Below the pieces are notes generated by a model. The model was not told where the DNA came from and did no database searches. It saw only the letters and a list, made by a program, of their open reading frames with translations. From NZQO01 sp964639255 (GTDB taxonomy: Bacteria; Bacteroidota; Bacteroidia; Flavobacteriales; Flavobacteriaceae), in assembly GCA_964639255.1 (NCBI GenBank), contig CAZXDP010000067.1, positions 1 through 13,543 on the forward strand: DNA of 13,543 nt. The letters are read 5' to 3'. Made by a program: the position numbers and the translations under genes. Of this stretch, positions 6,483-13,543 are shown one piece after another (the first letter of the stretch is position 1; the number at the start of each line of letters is the position of its first letter).

Positions 6483-8417
6483 TTATAATCTTGCGTTGAT
6501 CCATGTCCAACCAGAAATGTCCACGGCAGTGCCGTTAAACACATTGTCGGTAGGCGCTGTTAATGGCACACCGTCTACGATTACGTTGCCAATGGGACCA
6601 TTGTCGCGCATTTCGACATTAACGTCGTATCCTGTAAGAAGTACGTTTGTAAAGGTGGCGCCAGATTCTTTTTTGAACTGAAGCGCAGTACCTCCAGTCG
6701 ATGAAATGGCTGTGAAGTTGTTAATAGTAGGGTTGAAATTCTCGCCATCTGCTTCAATAGCGGTAGAGAAACCATTGATGCTGTGAAGCACATAAGTATT
6801 CTCAATAGTTCCGTTCCATCCTTCCGTCCAATCTACTGAATCATCTTCGTTGTTTTCAAGGTAGATATTGGTAGCGTTAGCAGTCCCGCCGAAGAACTCG
6901 ATACCATCATCTGCACCATTGATCACTGCGATGTTGTTGATTTCTGTCTGGTCGCCCACCGCGTAAAGCGAAATTCCGTTGTACTGTGATTCAGAGTTGA
7001 TCTGAGCACCGGTACCAAGAATTACCAAGTAATTGATAGATCCTGAATCGTCGTTAGGGTTGTTACCACCGTATACGAATCCTCCTACCTCGGCTATAGC
7101 ATTTACACCTTCCGTAGTGGGAGCATCACCACAAATGGTCAATCCGCCCCAATCGCCTGGAGAAGCATTTACAGAAGACATTACTACAGGATTTGTGGCT
7201 GTTCCGTTTATCTCGATTTCACCACCTTTAAGAACTGCGATGTACACAGAAGTACCACCGTCTCGAGCGGTAATTTTAGTGCCTGCGGGAATGATAAGCT
7301 TACCGCCTTCTTGTACGATCAACGAAGAGTTAAGTTGGTAATCAATACTTGGATCTAAGGTAACGGTAGTTGAAATTACTCCTTGCAAAAGCGTTGCATT
7401 TCCAGTTTGGTTAGAGTTAACCCAGTCAAAGTTTGAGGGATCTACAGTAGGAGGCAAGGTGTAGTTTAGATTAGGATCGGCAATTTCGCCATTAATCAAT
7501 ACGTTGCTCAATGGTCCGTTATCTCTCATCTCTACTGAAACGTCATATCCAGTAAGGGAAAGCCCTGTGATGGTAGCGCCCGATTCTTTTTTAAACTGAA
7601 GGGCAGTACCGCCTGTTTCAGAAACTGCGGTGAAGTTAATCAACCGTGGGTTAGCGTTTTCGCCATCGGCCTCTACGGCAGTTGAAAAACCATCGATGGT
7701 ATGAAGCACATAGGTATTGGTAACTGTTCCGTTCCAACCTTCTGTCCAGTCTACCGCATCGTCTTCGTTGTTCTCAAGGTACAGGTTGGTCACAGAAACC
7801 GTTCCACCGAAAAACTCAACACCATCATCGGCCCCGTTTAGGATAGCCACATTGTCTATAGTCGTGCCAGATCCTACCGAATATAAGGTTAATCCGTTGT
7901 ATTGCGACTCAGAGTTGATCTGGGCGCCAGAGTTATCGATGATTAGATAATCGATGTTTCCAGAGCTATCGTTGTTGTTGGTGCCACCATAGATAAGCCC
8001 ACCTACTTCAGCGATGGCATCTACACCTTCGGTAGTTTGCGCTTCTCCACAAAGCAACAAGCCTCCCCAAGTGCCTCCGCTAGAACGCATAATTACAGGT
8101 AGGTTAGCTGTTCCTTGAATATCTATTTGAGCACCTTGCTCTACCGCGATGTAGCGGTCTGTACCAGCTTCAGAAACGATTACAGTTCCAGCAGGTATGG
8201 TCAATTTAGCACCCGATTTAACCAAGTACGGTCCGGTGATGGTATACTGGTTTGAAGGATCTAGAATTCGGTCAGATTCCAAATTCCCGCTAAGTTGGAG
8301 GTTCTCTTCGATACCGTCGTCGTCACTGGCAATAATATCATCATCATTGCTACAACTGGTAACGAAAAACATACTTAAGATGGCCGTGATAGCCAACATT
8401 GATTTTAGATTTTTCAT
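6483..8417 (-). CDS. Surface-type lipoprotein with duplicated right-handed beta-helix domain
   Basis: A 644-residue lipoprotein. The signal ends F-F-V-T-S-C, with lipid attachment at C22, followed by S-N-D-D-D. That acidic tail resembles the flavobacterial lipoprotein export signal, so display on the outer face of the outer membrane is likely (inference). The rest is two tandem copies of one beta-helix domain (about residues 47-347 and 348-644) offset by 306 residues. Each copy contains I-P-A-G-T, W-G-G-L, G-A-Q-I-N-S-E-S-Q-Y-N-G, N-G-A-D-D-G, E-F-F-G-G-T, E-N-N-E-D-D, D-W-T-E-G-W-N-G and Q-F-K-K-E-S-G-A-T. The acidic clusters could bind calcium. Relatives, often mislabelled 'multidrug transporter', usually have one such domain by my recollection. 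It follows the TonB receptor by 26 bases on the same strand, in the place a SusD lipoprotein would occupy, so it is probably that receptor's surface partner. It has no SusD-like helical repeats. The ligand is unknown; phosphate-containing compounds are suggested only by context. Confidence 0.85.
   Translation of the reverse strand: MKNLKSMLAITAILSMFFVTSCSNDDDIIASDDDGIEENLQLSGNLESDRILDPSNQYTITGPYLVKSGAKLTIPAGTVIVSEAGTDRYIAVEQGAQIDIQGTANLPVIMRSSGGTWGGLLLCGEAQTTEGVDAIAEVGGLIYGGTNNNDSSGNIDYLIIDNSGAQINSESQYNGLTLYSVGSGTTIDNVAILNGADDGVEFFGGTVSVTNLYLENNEDDAVDWTEGWNGTVTNTYVLHTIDGFSTAVEADGENANPRLINFTAVSETGGTALQFKKESGATITGLSLTGYDVSVEMRDNGPLSNVLINGEIADPNLNYTLPPTVDPSNFDWVNSNQTGNATLLQGVISTTVTLDPSIDYQLNSSLIVQEGGKLIIPAGTKITARDGGTSVYIAVLKGGEIEINGTATNPVVMSSVNASPGDWGGLTICGDAPTTEGVNAIAEVGGFVYGGNNPNDDSGSINYLVILGTGAQINSESQYNGISLYAVGDQTEINNIAVINGADDGIEFFGGTANATNIYLENNEDDSVDWTEGWNGTIENTYVLHSINGFSTAIEADGENFNPTINNFTAISSTGGTALQFKKESGATFTNVLLTGYDVNVEMRDNGPIGNVIVDGVPLTAPTDNVFNGTAVDISGWTWINARL
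6486..7376 (-). repeat. Second copy of the beta-helix domain in the lipoprotein gene
   Basis: Encodes residues 348-644. It repeats the first copy's motifs in the same order, including a single cysteine in equivalent positions (C123 in L-L-C-G-E and C429 in T-I-C-G-D), and ends with a W-T-W-I-N segment echoing D-W-V-N at the end of copy one. There is no sign of recent gene conversion, since silent differences are spread throughout. Confidence 0.8.
7377..8279 (-). repeat. First copy of the ~300-residue beta-helix domain in the lipoprotein gene
   Basis: Encodes residues 47-347. It aligns with the second copy at a constant offset of 306 residues through most of its length (303 near the start, indicating a one-codon insertion or deletion or similar). 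Protein identity is very high in the core motifs, while DNA differs at many third positions. The duplication is therefore old and maintained by selection on the protein. A linker rich in Pro, Asn and Thr (about 311-345) separates the copies. Confidence 0.8.
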
Positions 8418-8443
8418 AAGGTTCTTCTTTAATTAATAATTAT

Positions 8444-11218
8444 TTAAAAGGTATAGTTAAGGTTCAATCCTAATTGTGCCCCCCGAGAATAAGACAATAC
8501 CGTGGCTTCTCTCTCAATACCCGTGGTACTGGGTCGCACCAGCTGGGTTCTTTTTATCTCGGGGTTTAAAATGTTCTTTGCTGAAAGACCAATTCTCCAG
8601 TGCTCTCCAAAATTCTTCCGTAGAATTACGTCTAGGGTTACAAAGCCGTTTTCTACAATGGCATCGTTATAGTTGATATCGCTGGAAGTTTGAATCTCCG
8701 GCGCGCCCAACGCATAGATGCGATCTGAAGCGTAGTTTCCTATCACCGTCGCTTCAAAAGGACTGTCGCCATTGGTGATGTAGTTCAGGGAAGAGTTCAC
8801 GATCCAATCGGAAGCGCCCTGCAAGCCTGTTTCGGTTAGGCCCTTGTATCGGAAGGTTCGTATGAAATTGCCGTCTTCGTCAAAAACTTCCTTTAGATCT
8901 TGCTCGTGCCACATTCTAGAGGCATTCACGTTGAGCTTTAGGTTGGGCTGGTCGTCGCCAGAAATAAGGTTGATGCGACCTTCCACTTCAACACCATATA
9001 CTTGGGCTTCATTACCAGCATTAAAATAGCTGAATACCCCAGCAGATCCGCGATCTTGAACTTTGTTGATGGGGTCTTCAATCTTCTTGTAAAATCCTGT
9101 TACCGAAATCAGTTCCTCTCGCGAAGGGAAGAATTCCCATTTAAGATCGTAATTATAATTTATGGAAGCTTCTACATCTGGATTTCCACGGGTCACCTGG
9201 CCTACCGGCGATACATATTCAAAGGGGGCGATCTCCTTAAATTCTGGCAAGGTGGTGGTAGAACTGTTCGCAAACCGTACGCTATGCTTATCATTAATAG
9301 CGTATTTAAGGTTAACAGATGGATATAAACGGCGGTAGTCCTTGCTTGTAGACCCCACACGACCGGGAATGTTGTTTACGTCGTAGTTTACGTCAATATC
9401 ATCTTTCTGGTATCGCACACCGGCCTCGAGCGTAAACTTGTCTACCGTGGCGATGAAATCGGTATACCCGGCGACAGATTGCAAAGTTCCGTCATAGAAA
9501 TCGGGCTCTAGGATATTGAGCCTAAGCACGTTGTTCTCAAAATTGGCCTGGGTAAAGATTTCAGTAATATTGTCGATAGAGCTAGGGTTTATCGCGTTGG
9601 TGAATGCTTCTTCTACGCCTATAAACTGCGAGGCGAAGTCGCGCGTTTTGTATCGAAAGTTTCCGCCCACATTAATGTGGAAAATGTCATTATCTGTATC
9701 TACTACCTTAATAAGGTCGTTAAGACGGCCATTGTACTCGATATCCTCAATTTGCTGGTTCGATTTTCGTTGCTGGAAACCACCAGTTCGACCCAGCTGC
9801 ACGATATCATCGTTAAAGTTTACTTCGTTGCGAATACGGTTGGGTTCGTCGGCATTCAGAAAGTTATAACCCGCTGCCCAGTCCAAGGTGTTTTTTTCAG
9901 ATATATCGTGGGTACCCAATAGCTGTGTAACTGAAACAATTGTTTTCTTCAAGTTTTGATCCCTGATGAACTGGGTAAGAGGTTCTCCTAAATCGGTCTC
10001 CTCAAAAATGAAGGCTGTTCCGGCCCGGCCACCTTCGAATACTTGGTCTTGAAGTTTGTTTACAAAAAGAGTATTAAAGGCAATGTCATTGGCATCGTTT
10101 ACTTTATAGGTAGCATTTAGCAATGCCGAAGTGGCCACTTCCTTTTTCCAGGTGGTAGCGTCGGGAATCGAGTCGTCGATGAAATTCGAACGGAACTGCC
10201 TGAAAAACCCTTCCTGGTATTCGAAATTGGTGTTTTGACCTGCCGTTAGCAACACGCGCATACGTTCGCCAATTTTGGTTCCTGCGCTAAAAGAGTAAGA
10301 AGAATTTACAGGTAGCTCAACAATTTGCGGCGACCAGGTTTGTTGGGTAATGGCGTCGCGCAGCGGAATTTCCTTTTCGTAAAAACCGGCTGTAACATTA
10401 TCGTTGTTGGGAGAAACCTTGAAGTTGTCGAAAACACCGTTGCTTGCCACATTGGTATTAATTCCAGAGCTGGCACTAAATGAAAGCACATTGCTTCCGT
10501 TCAGTTCCCGAGACGTAATATCGATGTTCCCAGAGGCTTGGTCTGCCGATATCTTTGGCGACGTTGTCTTGCTTACCGAGACACTCTGTATGAGTCGAGT
10601 GGGGAAAAGGCTAAGATCAATATTCTTTCGTTCTATATCGTCTGATGGTATGGGCAAGCCGTTAAGAGTGGTATACAGGTATCGGTCTCCCAACCCTCGT
10701 ACAAAAATATCACCTGTACCGTCAGATTTTGTAACTCCCGAAATTTTGGTTGTTGCCCCTGAAACGTCTGAAACTCCCATCTTGGCTAACTGTTCAGATC
10801 CAATACTTTCCTTGATCTCTACAGCTCTCTTTTGCTCGAGCAATAAGGCGACCTCGCTCTCCCTTCTCGTGGTAGTTTTAATGACCACTTCATCCAAAGT
10901 GGCGGCACTGGCGCCTAGGGGTACATTCAAGGTTGTTACTTTGTTAGGTTCTACGATTACATTTTCAAATTCTGCGGTTTCGTAACCAACGTAGCTAACA
11001 ACAATGGTATAATTTCCGGGCTCAAGATTGGCGAGCTCGTAAAGACCATCAAAATCGGAGGTGGTACCCGTAGTGGTACCCTTAATAACCACATTCGCAA
11101 AGGGAAGGGGTTCGTTATTGTAATCTTTGTCTGTCAACTGTCCTACGATACTTCCTGTTTCCTGTGCGAAGAGCACGGTAGAAAAGCCAAGCAGTAGGAA
11201 GGTTAAAATTTGTTTCAT
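8444..11218 (-). CDS. TonB-dependent outer-membrane receptor with N-terminal carboxypeptidase-regulatory-like domain
   Basis: A 924-residue energised outer-membrane importer. Order of parts: signal peptide ending V-L-F-A-Q (1-19); a carboxypeptidase-regulatory-like beta-sandwich (about 22-103, with G-T-T-T-G-T-T-S-D-F-D-G-L-Y); a TonB-box-like L-D-E-V-V-I (108-113); a plug (about 125-240) with D-I-F-V-R-G-L-G-D-R-Y (170-180) and L-N-G-L-P-I-P-S; then a barrel ending L-N-L-N-Y-T-F with terminal Phe. The R-G-L-G-D-R-Y plug is not the classic SusC form, and no SusD gene follows. Instead the duplicated beta-helix lipoprotein starts 26 bases downstream, forming a two-gene operon closed by the palindrome terminator at 6412. 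The leader shares a promoter-like element, an upstream motif and a GACAAAAACTA element with the phosphate porin. I infer common regulation and perhaps uptake of phosphate-bearing compounds. The substrate is not determined by the sequence. Confidence 0.92.
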   Translation of the reverse strand: MKQILTFLLLGFSTVLFAQETGSIVGQLTDKDYNNEPLPFANVVIKGTTTGTTSDFDGLYELANLEPGNYTIVVSYVGYETAEFENVIVEPNKVTTLNVPLGASAATLDEVVIKTTTRRESEVALLLEQKRAVEIKESIGSEQLAKMGVSDVSGATTKISGVTKSDGTGDIFVRGLGDRYLYTTLNGLPIPSDDIERKNIDLSLFPTRLIQSVSVSKTTSPKISADQASGNIDITSRELNGSNVLSFSASSGINTNVASNGVFDNFKVSPNNDNVTAGFYEKEIPLRDAITQQTWSPQIVELPVNSSYSFSAGTKIGERMRVLLTAGQNTNFEYQEGFFRQFRSNFIDDSIPDATTWKKEVATSALLNATYKVNDANDIAFNTLFVNKLQDQVFEGGRAGTAFIFEETDLGEPLTQFIRDQNLKKTIVSVTQLLGTHDISEKNTLDWAAGYNFLNADEPNRIRNEVNFNDDIVQLGRTGGFQQRKSNQQIEDIEYNGRLNDLIKVVDTDNDIFHINVGGNFRYKTRDFASQFIGVEEAFTNAINPSSIDNITEIFTQANFENNVLRLNILEPDFYDGTLQSVAGYTDFIATVDKFTLEAGVRYQKDDIDVNYDVNNIPGRVGSTSKDYRRLYPSVNLKYAINDKHSVRFANSSTTTLPEFKEIAPFEYVSPVGQVTRGNPDVEASINYNYDLKWEFFPSREELISVTGFYKKIEDPINKVQDRGSAGVFSYFNAGNEAQVYGVEVEGRINLISGDDQPNLKLNVNASRMWHEQDLKEVFDEDGNFIRTFRYKGLTETGLQGASDWIVNSSLNYITNGDSPFEATVIGNYASDRIYALGAPEIQTSSDINYNDAIVENGFVTLDVILRKNFGEHWRIGLSAKNILNPEIKRTQLVRPSTTGIEREATVLSYSRGAQLGLNLNYTF

Positions 11219-11224
11219 TTTTTA

Positions 11225-11235
11225 TAGTTTTTGTC
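11225..11235 (-). promoter_or_regulatory. Second predicted small-RNA target in the TonB receptor leader (GACAAAAACTA)
   Basis: GACAAAAACTA lies 6 bases before the receptor's ATG. It is identical to the core of the porin target and complementary to 11 contiguous bases of the candidate small RNA at 5767-5777. The flanks do not extend the match, so pairing would be weaker than with the porin. Confidence 0.4.
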
Positions 11236-11247
11236 TTTCGATTTGTT

Positions 11248-11258
11248 GCTGCAAAGAA
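11248..11258 (-). promoter_or_regulatory. Promoter-like element of the TonB receptor operon (TTCTTTGCAGC)
   Basis: The 11-mer is identical to that upstream of the porin and is followed by a similar A-rich leader. It lies 29 bases before the ATG, versus 13 for the porin. It resembles the TTTG half of the Bacteroidota -7 box, without the TA half and with no -33 TTTG in place. Confidence 0.45.
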
Positions 11259-11302
11259 ACCGTAGCAATGTAAAGTCGGTGTTAATTGCACATTACCCTT
11301 TC

Positions 11303-11330
11303 GTGATAAGAAGGTTACTTAAATGTTAAG
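11303..11330 (-). promoter_or_regulatory. Candidate activator site upstream of the TonB receptor (CTTAACATTTAAG core)
   Basis: The block matches the porin upstream element at 21 of 28 positions, and its 13-base core differs by one base. The distance from the core to TTTGCAGC is 30 bases longer than at the porin, close to three helical turns, so a bound activator could face the same side of the DNA. The site also lies 43 bases before the divergent dgt promoter box and might affect that gene. Confidence 0.4.
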
Positions 11331-11372
11331 CGCGAACGCCTCGCAACCACCTTCAGAAAAAAATTAATATGG

Positions 11373-11380
11373 TATCTTGC
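11373..11380 (+). promoter_or_regulatory. Possible -7 box of dgt (TATCTTGC)
   Basis: TATCTTGC resembles TAnnTTTG with one T missing and sits 20-30 bases before the ATGs at 11401 and 11404. It overlaps the only upstream alternative start (TTG at 11377), which would therefore not be transcribed. No -33 element is clear. Confidence 0.35.
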
Positions 11381-11403
11381 ACGGTAAATTTTTATCTGAA
11401 ATG

Positions 11404-12741
11404 ATGCAATGGGAACAGTTGCTTTCTTTAAAGCGACAGGGCGATACCAACAAACGGCTTAGAATAGAGCAAGATGAGACCCGGTTGGGCTTTGAGGTAG
11501 ATTACGATAGGGTTATCTTCTCATCGGCTTTTAGAAGCTTACAGGACAAAACACAGGTAATTCCACTGTCGAAAACTTCCTTTGTACATACCCGCTTAAC
11601 CCATAGCCTAGAGGTATCGGTGGTGGGGCGCAGCTTAGGGCGCATGGTGGGCAAGGCAATTATTGAACGACATCCCCAACTGCAATCGGTCTACGGCCAC
11701 CAGGTAAACGATTTTGGAGCCATTGTCGCCGCAGCGGCCCTGGCCCATGATATCGGCAATCCACCTTTTGGACATAGCGGCGAAAAGGCCATTGGTGATT
11801 ATTTTTTAAACGGAAAAGGCCAACGATTTCGAAATGAAATGACCGCGGCCCAGTACCAAGACCTTATCGATTTTGAAGGCAATGCCAACGGTTTCAAGAT
11901 ACTTACCGAAACCAAGGGCGGTGTTACGGGGGGGCTGCGGCTTTCCTACGCTACCTTGGGGGCTTTTACGAAATACCCTAAAGAATCGTTGCCAAAGCGG
12001 CCTACTTCGCATATAGCCGACAAAAAATACGGGGTTTTCCAGGCAGAGAAAGATTTTTTCGATGAAGTAGCCACTGAGCTGGGCCTACTGTCGCGCAGCC
12101 AAAATGGCGAACTGCGCTATGCCCGGCACCCCTTGGCCTATCTGGTTGAAGCTGCAGACGATATTTGTTATACCATTATCGATTTTGAAGATGGTATCAA
12201 CCTCGGATTAATCGAAGAGCCCATCGCACTCGAATACCTCATTAATTTGGTGAAAGATTCTTTAAAAAGAAGCAAATACCACGCATTACAACAGGTTTCA
12301 GACCGATTGGCCTACCTACGCTCCCTGGCAATAAGCAGCCTAATTTCTGAAGCTTGTAGCATTTTTCTGGCTCACGAAGATGAGATTATGAAGGGTACCT
12401 TCTCTGGGTCGCTGTTAAAGAAAAGCCGGTACCGTGCCCAAATAGATGATATACTAAAAAGTAGCATTGAAAACATTTACCAGAGTCCCGACGTGATTGA
12501 AAAGGAAATTGCGGGGTATGGCATTTTATCTACGTTATTAGACACCTATACAACAGCCCTCGAAAATAAAAGCCAAGGCCAGGCAAGGCACTTCGACCAT
12601 TTAGTGTTGCGAAGCTTAGGCGATTTGCCAACACAAGATATCGATGCCTACACAATGGCAATGGAAAGCTGCAGTTTCGTATCTCGCCTTACCGATGGAA
12701 ATGCGTTGCAGATATTTCAAAAAATTAAAGGAAATCTATAG
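11404..12741 (+). CDS. dgt: Deoxyguanosinetriphosphate triphosphohydrolase (dGTPase), HD superfamily
   Basis: Cytoplasmic metal-dependent enzyme that hydrolyses dGTP, and in many relatives other dNTPs, to the deoxynucleoside and tripolyphosphate, so trimming dNTP pools. It has 445 residues from the chosen ATG. HD metal ligands are visible: H67 in R-L-T-H-S, H115-D116 in A-H-D-I-G-N-P-P-F-G-H-S-G-E, and D252/D253 in E-A-A-D-D-I-C-Y. The N-terminal L-G-F-E-V-D-Y-D-R-V-I-F-S-S-A-F-R block with L-Q-D-K-T-Q-V is typical of Dgt. The start is M-Q-W-E-Q-L-L at 11404. The adjacent ATG at 11401 is equally possible and adds one Met; a TTG at 11377 lies on the likely promoter box. The gene diverges from the TonB receptor and appears monocistronic. 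Its presence near nrdA concerns the same metabolites, but the genes are 9.4 kb apart and not in one operon. Confidence 0.95.
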   Translation: MQWEQLLSLKRQGDTNKRLRIEQDETRLGFEVDYDRVIFSSAFRSLQDKTQVIPLSKTSFVHTRLTHSLEVSVVGRSLGRMVGKAIIERHPQLQSVYGHQVNDFGAIVAAAALAHDIGNPPFGHSGEKAIGDYFLNGKGQRFRNEMTAAQYQDLIDFEGNANGFKILTETKGGVTGGLRLSYATLGAFTKYPKESLPKRPTSHIADKKYGVFQAEKDFFDEVATELGLLSRSQNGELRYARHPLAYLVEAADDICYTIIDFEDGINLGLIEEPIALEYLINLVKDSLKRSKYHALQQVSDRLAYLRSLAISSLISEACSIFLAHEDEIMKGTFSGSLLKKSRYRAQIDDILKSSIENIYQSPDVIEKEIAGYGILSTLLDTYTTALENKSQGQARHFDHLVLRSLGDLPTQDIDAYTMAMESCSFVSRLTDGNALQIFQKIKGNL

Positions 12742-12763
12742 TTGATTCTATTATTCTAAGTGA

Positions 12764-12798
12764 TTTTTGCTTATTTTTAACAATTCAAAAAAAATTTG
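12764..12798 (+). promoter_or_regulatory. Possible promoter of the M36-type peptidase gene
   Basis: TTTTTG (12764-12769) and AAAATTTG (12791-12798) are 21 bases apart, resembling the Bacteroidota -33 and -7 boxes with an imperfect TA. The rest of the 102-base gap after dgt is AT-rich. I see no clear terminator hairpin for dgt in it, so read-through into the peptidase gene is possible. Confidence 0.3.
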
Positions 12799-12843
12799 CT
12801 ATTTATTAATTTCCTTTTTCGGAACTAAAATCAACTTTCTTAA

Positions 12844-13543
12844 ATGAAAAAAATTACCTTTTTGCTAGCCTTCCTAATTATGGGAACGGCTATGGCCCAA
12901 GATTTTTCGATGGTTGTAAAAAACTATTTAAACAACAATAGGGCACAGTTATCCTTCCAGCCAGAAGACATTGCAGATCCTCGCATTAGCACCCACAGCT
13001 TTTCTAAAAGCATGGGGTTGGAAAATGTGTATGTAACCCAGTACCATCAAGGATTGGAGATTTTCAACTCGAATTCCTCCTTTGCCATAAAGAATGGGAC
13101 AGTTTTAAATGCTAACCTCTCATTTGTTACGGGCATTTCGAGCAAAGTAAACACCACCAATCCTTCGCTTTCTGCATCGGCAGCCGTACAAAAGGCCGCC
13201 AGCCATTTAAACTTGGGGAGCGCTGTAAATCTGCAAGTGCTAGAAACTATTTCTCCTACAGAAGTAATTTTCAGCAATGGGGGAATCTCCCTTGAGAATA
13301 TTCCCGTAAAACTCGGATTCCAAAGTACCCAAGACGGGCGCTTGAAATTGGCTTGGGACCTAAGCATATACCTATTGGATGCCAGCCATTACTACAGTAT
13401 TAAAATCGATGCCGTAACAGGCGAAATGATTACCGTGAACGATTGGGTGACCAGCTGCGACTTCGGAACACCAGACCACGGTCATTTCTCTACGGAAGAC
13501 AAAAATAAAATCGAGAGTATGTTGTTCAAGTTGCGATCCAATG
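12844..13543 (+). CDS. Secreted M36 (fungalysin)-type metallopeptidase precursor, 3'-truncated by the window
   Basis: The first 233 residues of an exported protein, open to the window end. The signal peptide M-K-K-I-T-F-L-L-A-F-L... ends T-A-M-A-Q-D, with cleavage before or after Gln19. Residues ~45-100 look like the fungalysin/thermolysin propeptide (FTP) domain: S-K-S-M-G-L-E-N-V-Y-V-T-Q-Y-H-Q-G-L-E-I-F-N-S, then F-A-I-K-N-G-T-V. Residues ~115-200 resemble a PepSY-like propeptide segment: A-A-V-Q-K-A-A, then L-A-W-D-L-S-I and I-D-A-V-T-G-E-M. These inhibit and help fold the protease until cleaved. The catalytic H-E-X-X-H and any type IX secretion C-terminal domain would lie beyond the window. 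M4 (thermolysin) precursors share these prodomains; M36 is preferred because this propeptide pattern resembles flavobacterial M36 enzymes. The start is the only ATG giving a signal peptide. Confidence 0.78.
   Translation, partial: MKKITFLLAFLIMGTAMAQDFSMVVKNYLNNNRAQLSFQPEDIADPRISTHSFSKSMGLENVYVTQYHQGLEIFNSNSSFAIKNGTVLNANLSFVTGISSKVNTTNPSLSASAAVQKAASHLNLGSAVNLQVLETISPTEVIFSNGGISLENIPVKLGFQSTQDGRLKLAWDLSIYLLDASHYYSIKIDAVTGEMITVNDWVTSCDFGTPDHGHFSTEDKNKIESMLFKLRSN

Noticed and set aside
10404..10985. Plus-strand ORF of 193 codons opposite the receptor's plug domain
   Set aside because: The opposite frame encodes the clear plug and carboxypeptidase-like domains. The antisense translation is low-complexity Ser/Leu/Val-rich without family features.
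11377..11403. Extending dgt upstream to the TTG at 11377
   Set aside because: The TTG overlaps the likely -7 box TATCTTGC, and the extra residues do not resemble Dgt N-termini. The M-Q-W-E-Q-L-L start at 11404 fits the family.

Overview
The window looks like a chromosomal segment of a marine-type member of the Flavobacteriaceae (phylum Bacteroidota). The clues are secreted proteins whose signal peptides end in Ala-Gln, absent Shine-Dalgarno sequences with short A-rich leaders, a TAnnTTTG-type -7 box, a TonB-dependent receptor with an N-terminal carboxypeptidase-regulatory-like domain, a lipoprotein with an acidic S-N-D-D-D stretch after its lipid cysteine, and an M36-type secreted protease precursor. 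I see no tRNA, rRNA, insertion sequence, CRISPR array or phage gene. A genus cannot be named from this sequence alone.

Layout, left to right. (1) The 3' part of a class Ia ribonucleotide reductase large subunit gene (+), ended by a strong hairpin terminator that also serves the gene converging on it. (2) A minus-strand phosphate block, read right to left: an OprO/OprP-like outer-membrane porin (4374-5612), then a PiT-family inner-membrane phosphate transporter with a C-terminal PhoU-like helical domain (2052-4295). Together they would carry phosphate across both membranes. (3) A 416-base stretch without a protein gene (5613-6028). It holds the porin promoter, a candidate small RNA on the minus strand with its own intrinsic terminator, and the promoter of a small exported MORN/YwqK-like protein (6029-6391, +). 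(4) A perfect 32-base palindrome as terminator between convergent genes. (5) A minus-strand two-gene outer-membrane operon, read right to left: a 924-residue TonB-dependent receptor (8444-11218), then a probably surface-exposed beta-helix lipoprotein made of two tandem copies of one ~300-residue domain (6483-8417). (6) A dGTPase of the HD superfamily (11404-12741, +). (7) The start of a secreted M36-type metallopeptidase precursor (12844 to the window end, +).

The most interesting signal is regulatory. The candidate small RNA contains a perfect 14-base antisense match to the 5' leader of the porin mRNA, followed by a 7-base match just inside the porin coding region. Only the three bases of the AUG start codon are left unpaired between them. 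The seed lies in the loop of a predicted hairpin, upstream of the terminator. An 11-base part of the same target, GACAAAAACTA, recurs immediately upstream of the start codon of the TonB receptor. The porin and the receptor also share a CTTAACAWTTAAG element and a TTCTTTGCAGC promoter-like element. I infer, without proof, a small regulon in which one activator switches on both outer-membrane uptake genes and one small RNA tunes their translation. This would tie the TonB receptor and duplicated beta-helix lipoprotein to phosphate or organophosphate acquisition.
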